Position numbers and translations under genes: made by a program | Part shown: one piece after another, positions 1-8,000 of the stretch | Position numbering within the stretch: position 1 is the stretch's first letter | How the letters are laid out: every line of letters begins with the position of its first letter | The notes under the pieces: generated by a model | Database searches by the model: none | Told to the model about the DNA's origin: nothing | The model's input: the letters and a program-made list of their open reading frames with translations, nothing else | NCBI GenBank assembly: GCA_020831635.1 | Contig: JAFIGC010000042.1 | Location: 1 to 37,252 of the forward strand | Source: Verrucomicrobiota bacterium | GTDB taxonomy: Bacteria > Verrucomicrobiota > Kiritimatiellia > SS1-B-03-39 > UBA6053 | Length of the DNA: 37,252 bases | Direction of reading: 5' to 3'

Positions 1-93
1 AACTCCACTCGGAATCTCACGGTCCTATGCGAAGATTTATGGTTTACAGAGTACTGGTTTTTCTCGGGTCCGGATCGGTGAAGGCGCGCAATT

Positions 94-114
94 CCACGGA
101 TTGAAATCCCGTGG
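94..114. other. Short inverted repeat in the left-edge leader
   Basis: The arms CCACGG and CCGTGG flank 9 bases, about 40 bases upstream of the first gene. There is no T-run after it, so it is not a convincing terminator. Otherwise bases 1-151 hold no reading frame or promoter that I can support. The stretch has a faint tRNA-Ser/Leu look but lacks a T-arm. Confidence 0.2.
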
Positions 115-151
115 TCTTGGACGTGCCCGCTGGGTGGGGTAAGGTCAAGGG

Positions 152-1816
152 ATGTTGTACACGAACATCATACACCGGCTGGATGTCAAACCGGAGTCTC
201 AAGCGTCATTGCGTTTCCAATGGGAGGCGGCAAGGCAACGAGGTCTGGCGAGCACCACGCTTTTCAGCTATCCGGCGCTCTGGGATGCCAATGCCGTCTC
301 CTTGGCGCGGGAGTTGGCTGTCGATCCTTCTCAGGAACTGGGTTTGCACCTGCACGGATACAATGGGGAGCGGGTTCTGAAGCGGTACGGGGTCACCGAC
401 CCGGGTTTCTGGCTTTTGTCGCGGAAGATCCAGTTTGACATGATCGCGGAGATGGTGGCGCGATTCATCGAATTGTTCGGTCGTCCGCCCGCATCCATCG
501 GCGGCTATGTCATGGACGCCACGCTGTTGTCCCATCTTCAGAAAAAGTATCCCTCGATTCGCACCGCCATCACCTCCTGTTTTGAAGAAGGCGCGCGCAT
601 GTACCAAGGCAACAACCGTAATTGGATGCTTTTTTCCGACGGCGGGCCCTGGGCCCCGCACTGGCCCGCGCGCGCCAACGCGCTTGTTCCTGCGAAAAAT
701 GCGGAAGAGGCTATCGACATCGTCGCCTTGCCTCATCTGAACCGGGACATGATGATGGCACTGCTCAGCCGGGACGACTTGTTCGCCTCCCACCCGGGTA
801 ATATCGTGCGGGCAAGGGTGAACCAGGGAAAAGAATGTCCCTATTTTTTTCGTTTTTTGGAGGCCTGGCGTCAGCAAACGCAGCACAACGGTTGGAGTTA
901 TCTCAGTTTTTTTATCAGCGCCCCTTGGCTGAGCGCCGGACACTGGATCAGCGATCACCCCGAGCACACGAGGGAACTGTATTTGAAGTCGCTTGACTGG
1001 ATGCGGGACCTGGACGATGTGGAGGTCCTCACCCTGTCCGAATTCGGGGAATTTTTCAGGAGACGGGTGCCCGCGGGCACACCCCACATTTGCCACTGGC
1101 GAGACGAATTGCGTGAGAGCAAACGCGAATTTGTCTGGTTCATCAACCCCCATTACCGCGCCGCGTTTGATTTTGGACTGGGCGGCACGCTGGTTGATTT
1201 TCGGCCCTATGCCGGGAGAGTCGATGGCGATGTCGGCCCTGAGACCGTATGCCAGTGGAACGGTAGCCACCCTTTTGTGATCAGCGCCGGGTTGCGTGGC
1301 GGTTATTGGAACAACGGCTGGAGCGCGGGAATCGAGGCCAACGGAGTCCGCGTGGCTTTGCATAACGACCGGGTTCGATGCCGGGTGGAGCGGGACGGTA
1401 ATTTTTGGCGTATCATCGCAGATTCGCAAACCCTACACCTTGGGGAGGGAGCGTTGACCTTGCGGCAGACCTGGGTACTCGATCAGAGTCCGAAAATCCG
1501 GTTGATCCGCGAAATATTGAGTATCGAAAATGTGGACGGTTCCATCCACATCCACGATCAATTTCACGGGAGCATTGGCACCACCGAATACCCAGAGGAT
1601 CTGCGCACCGTGCACTTGAAAACCCTCGGGGGAGGGGCGGAGGCCGACCTCCCGCCTTTGCGCGCGCGTCTCGAACTGCGAGGAGAGGGGTCCGAAGCTT
1701 CTGTAACCCCTCCCAGCCTTTTCAAACCCCGATTCACACTCTCTCTCCTCACGCCGCTATCCACTGCCAAACCGGTGACCGTATGTCTGACGACCTCCCC
1801 TCTGACTCCAAATTGA
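152..1816 (+). CDS. Polysaccharide-deacetylase-like (glycoside hydrolase/deacetylase fold) protein
   Basis: A 554-residue protein with no signal peptide, so probably cytoplasmic. The first ~300 residues read like the (beta/alpha) barrel of polysaccharide-deacetylase-like proteins: an opening HRLDV strand, then QWEAARQRGLASTTLFSY, and GLHLHGYNGE near residue 70, where this superfamily often keeps metal or active-site histidines. From about residue 310 the chain is rich in beta strands (HPFVISAGLRGGYWNNGW and following), suggesting a C-terminal beta-sandwich. ATG 152 is the only good start, because an in-frame stop lies at 140-142; the AAGG upstream is a weak ribosome site. Its last 34 bases overlap the start of the zinc-ribbon gene, so the two are probably co-transcribed. 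The substrate is unknown. I am fairly sure of the fold class and unsure of the enzymatic activity. Confidence 0.7.
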   Translation: MLYTNIIHRLDVKPESQASLRFQWEAARQRGLASTTLFSYPALWDANAVSLARELAVDPSQELGLHLHGYNGERVLKRYGVTDPGFWLLSRKIQFDMIAEMVARFIELFGRPPASIGGYVMDATLLSHLQKKYPSIRTAITSCFEEGARMYQGNNRNWMLFSDGGPWAPHWPARANALVPAKNAEEAIDIVALPHLNRDMMMALLSRDDLFASHPGNIVRARVNQGKECPYFFRFLEAWRQQTQHNGWSYLSFFISAPWLSAGHWISDHPEHTRELYLKSLDWMRDLDDVEVLTLSEFGEFFRRRVPAGTPHICHWRDELRESKREFVWFINPHYRAAFDFGLGGTLVDFRPYAGRVDGDVGPETVCQWNGSHPFVISAGLRGGYWNNGWSAGIEANGVRVALHNDRVRCRVERDGNFWRIIADSQTLHLGEGALTLRQTWVLDQSPKIRLIREILSIENVDGSIHIHDQFHGSIGTTEYPEDLRTVHLKTLGGGAEADLPPLRARLELRGEGSEASVTPPSLFKPRFTLSLLTPLSTAKPVTVCLTTSPLTPN

Positions 1817-1992
1817 TCTGTCCCTCCTGTTTCGCCCGGGATGTTGATCCCGTTATGTTGCGCCGGGATGCGGCCAACGGCGAATACTACTGCGTGTTCT
1901 GTGCCTATATCGCCAAAGGCAAACCGGATGTGGTGCGTTTCATGCAGGATGTTGTACGGCACAAATACGGAATCGAGCGAGCCGGGTTTTAA
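1783..1992 (+). CDS. Small zinc-ribbon protein (69 aa)
   Basis: A 69-residue protein with two knuckles, CPSC near residue 13 and CVFC near residue 37, a typical spacing for a four-cysteine zinc ribbon. The ending is helical and basic (VVRFMQDVVRHKYGIERAGF). It starts at ATG 1783 in a different frame from the upstream gene and overlaps its last 34 bases, an arrangement that suggests translational coupling. A longer reading frame runs upstream, but that part is only the shadow of the deacetylase gene, so the internal ATG is preferred. It may bind nucleic acid or a protein partner; nothing in the sequence says which. It ends 12 bases before the convergent stop codon at 2005, and no hairpin terminator is visible between them. 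Confidence 0.65.
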   Translation: MSDDLPSDSKLICPSCFARDVDPVMLRRDAANGEYYCVFCAYIAKGKPDVVRFMQDVVRHKYGIERAGF

Positions 1993-2004
1993 CTTTCACT
2001 TTAG

Positions 2005-5000
2005 TTATTCCCGCCAGACCCGCAAATGAAGGAATAACTGATTTGCAAGGGGTTCTATCTCCACCACAACCGGGCCCCCGCCCTCCCCTGACCATGCCGG
2101 TGCTTCACCCCAGTCGAGCAGATTTTCGGTGGCCCACACTTCGTAGGTCAGGCGGGGGTCTTCGATACGGGTGATGCTGAGGCTCATGCCGTTGTCGCTG
2201 ATCTGTGGAACCAGTCGAAAAGCCTCTGCGGGGGTGTCGGCGGTACCTCCAAGCGCATAACGCAACAGGTTGGGCACTCCGTCGGTTTCGTCCGTCGCCC
2301 CGCCGCTGATCTCATTGGCGGAAGCCCAAACCGCATAAGGATCCTGCGGCGGCGAGGTGATGGTGCCCAAAACCTCCACAAGGTCAACCTGGGTGCGGTG
2401 CCAAGGATCGGTGGTGTTAGGACTGCGCGTATAAATGCGGAAAGTCACCGCCTGTTCGTCCGGATTCAAGTTGTTGAGATCGATCAATTGTTCCGCGAAG
2501 GCGTCCGCGTTGCCGGCGACAAACACCGCTCCGATGTTGGCGGAATAGTTGTCCAGACTGCTGCGGACGGAGATCTCCGCTTGTCGGTTGGCTGCATGGG
2601 CAATAAACGCCCCGGCGTTGTTCCATTGGGAACCCGAACGGGCGACGATGCGCAGGGTGTCCAAAGATTGGGCGCCCTCCAGCGTGAACTCGAAATAGGG
2701 ATTGCCGGATCCGCCGGCTTCCCATTGGAAAAGGGGGCTTTCGATCCCGGCGATTTGCGCGGCTCCGGCGATGTTGTGAGCGCCATCGGTGGCGATGAGG
2801 CGCGCGGGGCTTTCGTCATGATGGCGTATGAGGAAATCCGAGGCGGTGATCTCCGGGGCGACCGCTTCCGCCGTCGCCTGGCGCACGAACGTCCCGTCGC
2901 CGTGTTGCGTGCCGATGTCGGAAACATGTTCAAATGTATATCGCACCAACACGAAAGGATCCAACGGCCCCTCCACGTTCACAAATTCAAAGGCGCCGAG
3001 GTCGGGCCCGCTACCCTGCCGCTCCGTGCCGAGGGCATCCGCGGGCACTGCCGCGAACACCAGCCCGTGGTCGATGGCGGGACTGCTGGACTGCAAGGTG
3101 AAATCCAAATTTGCCGCGTTCACGAATTGCGGATCGGTGTTTGGCAGGTTATCCGCATCCACGCCATGCGCCGGGGCGTGGGGACTGTTGGCGATGTTGC
3201 GGGTGAAGTGCCAGTTGGCGGTGTTCGCGATGTTGTAGGCGCGACGGTCGGCGCGGGCGATGGCGATGTTGTTGTGGAAGTTGATGGATTCGTTTGTTTC
3301 GCCTCCGGGCGCGTCACTGCTGAGTTCGCCGGACCATTGGAGATCGGTGCTGGCGAGGTTGTGGTAGGCGGTGTTGTGGAGGATATCCACGTTGCGCCCG
3401 TTGTACACGTGGAAGGCGCGGCCACCGTTGTGGTAAGCGAGGTTGTTGGCGATGAGGATGCGGTCCTCCGTATAATTTTGGCAGTAGTCGATGATGACCC
3501 CGTTGCCGTCGGTGATGTAGCCCACCCATTTGAAGGCGACCATGTTGCGGTTGTTGTGTAGGATGTTGTTGCGGACCACCACGCCGTATCCGTTGGAGGG
3601 ATGAATGTTGGAATTGAGTTCCACAAAGGAAATGGCGCTGTTGCCGGCGTCGGAACGGTGGGTGCTGGAATGTACGGTGTTGCCCTCCACCAGAATCATG
3701 TTGCCGCCGCGGAAGCCGATGCCGTTGCCGCCGACCCGGTGCACGAGGTTGTTGCGGATGCGGATGTGATGGGGCTCGGTGCCATTGTGGGTGACGGTGA
3801 TGCCGCCGCCGAAGAAATGGCGATCTTCAGCCAAATCCTTTCGCGCCTGACTGTTTTCCGGTTCGTCAGCCAGCCATTCCGGGTCCGGCAGGCCAATGAC
3901 TTCCAGCCCGTCAATCTCGATGTATGAGACATTCCAAAGCTGGATCCCGTTCCAGGTGTCCACATGGAAACGAGGACGTTCGCCGGGATAGGCACGATAG
4001 GTGATGTACTGGCCTGGGGTGCCGGAGGTGGTGATGTCCCAGTTTTTGTATTCGTCGTTTCCCTCCGAGTGGTAGTCGCCCTCGCGAATGAGCACGGTGT
4101 CGCCGGGCTGTAGCGTGTGGATGGCGTGCTGGAAGGTCTGCCAGGCCTGCGCCTCGCTGAGCCCGCTGTTGCTGTCGTTGCCGTTCACGGCGTCCAGATA
4201 GTAGGTGTCCCCCGTTCCGCCGCCGGGGTTTTCAGGCTGGGCGGGATCATCGGATAGTGGCGGAGCCGCCTCAAAATGCGCGGTTACCGTCAGATCCTCT
4301 GTCACATAGGCGATGCTGAGCGGATTTTCGGTGGAGGAACCGCCGCCGGTCCAGGTCCAGTTGACAAACGCGTAATCCTCATCCGGCGTCGCGGTCACTT
4401 CTGTGGTCGCATCGCCCTGAGAAATGTTCTGATGCAGGTCGCCGGAAAGGCTTCCGCCATTGCCGGCGGTGAAGGTGACGGTGTGGGCCGGCGTAGGCTC
4501 GTCCATCTCCTCCACAATCAACGCCATCGCATTGACGACCGCCACCCAGTTACCGTCCTCGGCGGCACTGCTCAGGCGGAGGGTATATGTGTCGGAGCCG
4601 CTGGTGGTGTGGTTGACGTATTGGGTTTGGCCCGTGTCGGCATTGCTCAACAGGGAGGTCTCGTTGCTTTCTCCGGGATGCAGAACAAGATTGATATTCC
4701 GGTTCTCCCCGGTGCGGCGGATGACCATCTGAAAGGTGACATCCGCCTCCGGATCCAGTCCAGTGAAGGTGTAATCCCAATAGGCACCGGGCTCGTCAAA
4801 GCTTCCGGTTTCGCGCTGGGCCGCCTCGGAGGGCGTGAACCAGTCGAACGGATTGGCGGCAAAGTGCGACTCCAAGACCTGAGAACCGGTCTGCCGTCCC
4901 ATGTTTGTGGTCACGTTTGAGGTGAGACTGACGTGGATCCCCGCGTCGTTTCCGTCTTCGGTATCGCTCAGAAGAACATTGGAATGCTCCAGTTTGGGCG

Positions 5001-8000
5001 AGGCGGTGCCGAGCGTCTGCTGCAGGCGGAAGCTCTGCCACTGGCGGGTGCCGTCGGTGGTGTAGACGGTATCCCCGAAATTGAGCAGATAGGTGCGCAC
5101 CGGCGGGGGCGGCTCTTGAATGGTGATGCTGACGGAACTTGTCGCGGTCACGCCGCCGCTGCCCTGGGCGGACGCGGTGAGGGTATGGGTGCCGAGGGAC
5201 AGGGTACTCAGGGACAGGCTGGCTCCGGTGCCGAGTGCTCCGTCGATGGAGGAGGTCCAGACGACCTGGGAGGAGATGTCTCCGTCCTCGGGATCGGAGG
5301 CCTCGGCGGTCAGGAGAACCGGTTCACCCACCAGATGGGCGCTGCCGTTGGCCGGAGAAAGAATGGTGACACCGGGCAGATCGGGCAGGGCCTCGAGTTG
5401 CACATTGGTGGCAATACTGAGATTGTTGAGCACCCAATTGCCCCGGGTGGCGATGGCAAAGCCGTTGAAGGCCTCGGGACCGTCCGCGACCGTAAAGGTG
5501 CTGCTCACGGTGGCGACGCCGGACACGGTGGAGAAATTCCACGCGATCCCGTTGTCGTTGCCACTGCCGTTCCGGTTGCTGTCGGGGGTGTTGTAGACGG
5601 TCCGCAGCCGAATTTGGGTGGAGCTGGTCCGCTCCAGACGCAGGGTCACGGCTGTCAGCGCGTTCTGATTGAAGCAGCTCATGTTGTGCGCGTGATTTGC
5701 TCCGTTGAGGTTTTCAGCTCCGTCCGCGAAGGCCATCAGTCCCGCCGGTCCCGCGCCCTGACGGGCCAGGCTGTAGGGTCTGCTCCCGTTGTCACTGCGG
5801 CTGCCCGGCTGGTGAACGTAGCCCTGCCAGAGGTCGGTGACGGCCGTCTGGGCGTTTTCGGTCACATTGGGGCCGTGAAAAAAGCCGAAGCTGATGGCGC
5901 GTCCGGCATTGTTGTCGGTGTTGGAGCGCAGCGAAAAACTCAGTTCGATGTAATCGCCGACCTCCAGCAGGGGGACCTCCTGGAAGTTGGAGACCACCCC
6001 CTGAAACACGTCGCTTCCGGAACGGGTCATGGTGAAAGTCCCGCTGTTTTCGCTGACGGCTCCGCCGTGGATGACATAGAGCGGATTGATGGCGAAGGGG
6101 ACGGGTTCCGTCACCACAATCAGCGCGGGATTGGACACGGCCTCGCTTTGCATGTTGGACACCCGCGCGGTGTAGGCGCCGTTATCGGCCAGGCTGGCGC
6201 TTTCGATCGTGAAGGTGGCGGCGTTGGCTCCGGGAATGTCCTCGCCGTCTTTGCGCCATTGCACGTCCGGAGCCGGATACCCGGTGGCGGCGACGGTCAG
6301 GCTCACGGGCTGTCCGACGATGGCGCCGGTGGTCACGGGGTGAAGGGTGATGGCCACGTCCTCCGGCGATGTCAGCGTGGTTTCGGAGGCGATGTTGCTG
6401 GGATTGCTCTCGCCTTTGTCGTTCAGGGCGCTGACGTAATAATAAAAGGTGGTGGTTTCCGGCAGGTTGCTGTCGACGTATTCGGTGACATCCGCTTCGG
6501 TGGTGTGGATGAGGGACCAGGGGCCGCCGGGGGAGGCGGCACGGTAAATGAGATAACCGTCCTCGTCGGTGGCATTGTCGGTCCAGGTGAGTCCGATTTC
6601 CGAAGTGCTGACCGCCGAGGCCGCCAAACCGGTGGGAGCGGCGGCGGGCGGGTCGGTGACGATAAGCGCGGCGAAAACACTGGTGTCGCTGCCTTCGCTG
6701 TTGGTGACCACGGCATAGTAGTCTCCGGCATCGGCGGGGCCGATGTCTTCCAGGACCAGGGTGTCCGCCGTACTCAGCACCTCTCCCGATCCCGATTTGT
6801 ACCAGGCCACGGCCGGCTCCGGGAATCCGACGTACTGCACGCTGAATTCAACGGTGCGGGTGGCGGGCAGACTCCGCGACTGAGGCTGAACGTAAATCAT
6901 CGGCACGGTCGGGTTTTGCGCGGTGCTGACAATCTGAACCGCGTTGATGGCGGACCCCGGATTGTTTGCGGTCAAGCGGAATCCGGAGGCGCTGATGTCG
7001 CGAAAGATTAAATAATTCCCGAGTCGTTCGGCCACCGGGGCACTGGCGCTGGTGGCGGTGGATTCTTTGAACCCCACCCAGGTGTCGTAGTTGGGGTAGT
7101 CGCCCACGCCGTCTCCGCGCACAAGGGAGTTGTGGCCCCAAATGGACGGCAGCGGATTTTGCCCGTCGGGGGTCAAGACATATTCATTGGGAAGGGTGTC
7201 TTCGGCGCCGCCCTCATGGTGGTCGAAATACACATAGACATCATAGTTGGCGAAGGGGATGTCCTTAACGTCCACCACCGGACCCGCGGTGTCATCCCGC
7301 ACGCGCAGACCGCCATACATGAGCCGCCCGTTGGCGGTGTCGGGATTCACCAGCATGGAGCCGTCGGGGCTGTGATTCTGATGGGTCCGGCTGCGGTAGC
7401 GGGTCCAGGCGGCGGTCGTCGCGCCGTCACGGTCTTTCAGGTGATTTACGGTGTGATCCCAGGTTTGACCGAGGGTTCCCTGCGGCGCGTTGTTCCAGTT
7501 GGCCTGCATGAAGAAGGCCCCGGCCTGGTCAGATGCCGCCAGGGAGCCGTTCGATCCGTAGGTGCCGAGGAAATTGATGCCGATGGAGTCGCGCTGGATG
7601 GGCGAGGTGACATCCAGGAGGGCCGTTTCCGACACGGTCAGGTTTCCCAGGGTGTCATACGCGACCGCGCTGAGGAAGAAGGATCCGACCGGCAGGTTGC
7701 TCCAGTTGAAGGTGTACGGCATGGAGCTGTCTTCACCCAGATATGCGGATCCGATAAAGAACACCACCCGGTCGATGCCGTTCGGGGACGACGCATCGGC
7801 GGAGATTTCGAGGTTGCTGCCGACAATGGCCAGCATGCCGGTGGTCGGATAGGTGATTGACACCGCGGGTGGAGTCACACTGGCCGGATCGGTCCGCGAG
7901 AGGGCGGACGCGGGGATCAGGGCGGACGGGGAACTCAGGGTGCTCCATTCCACGTTCAGGAGGCCGTTGCCGTCCCGGTTGAACATCTCCACACGGATGC

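Noticed and set aside
71-120. A tRNA-Ser/Leu-like stretch (GGTGAAGGCGCGC followed by GGATTGAAATCCC).
   Set aside because: The anticodon stem does not pair with a 7-base loop, and no T-arm or matching acceptor stem follows; best treated as chance.
206-1429. A 407-codon open frame on the minus strand opposite the first gene.
   Set aside because: Its sequence is low in recognisable motifs and mirrors a GC-rich coding strand; the plus-strand protein is clearly the real one.
4933-7011. A 692-codon plus-strand frame inside the 2621-aa gene, and similar long antisense frames at 8002-9783, 14009-16819 and 19083-22310.
   Set aside because: All are Gly/Val/His-rich shadows of GC-rich genes, without ribosome sites or domains.
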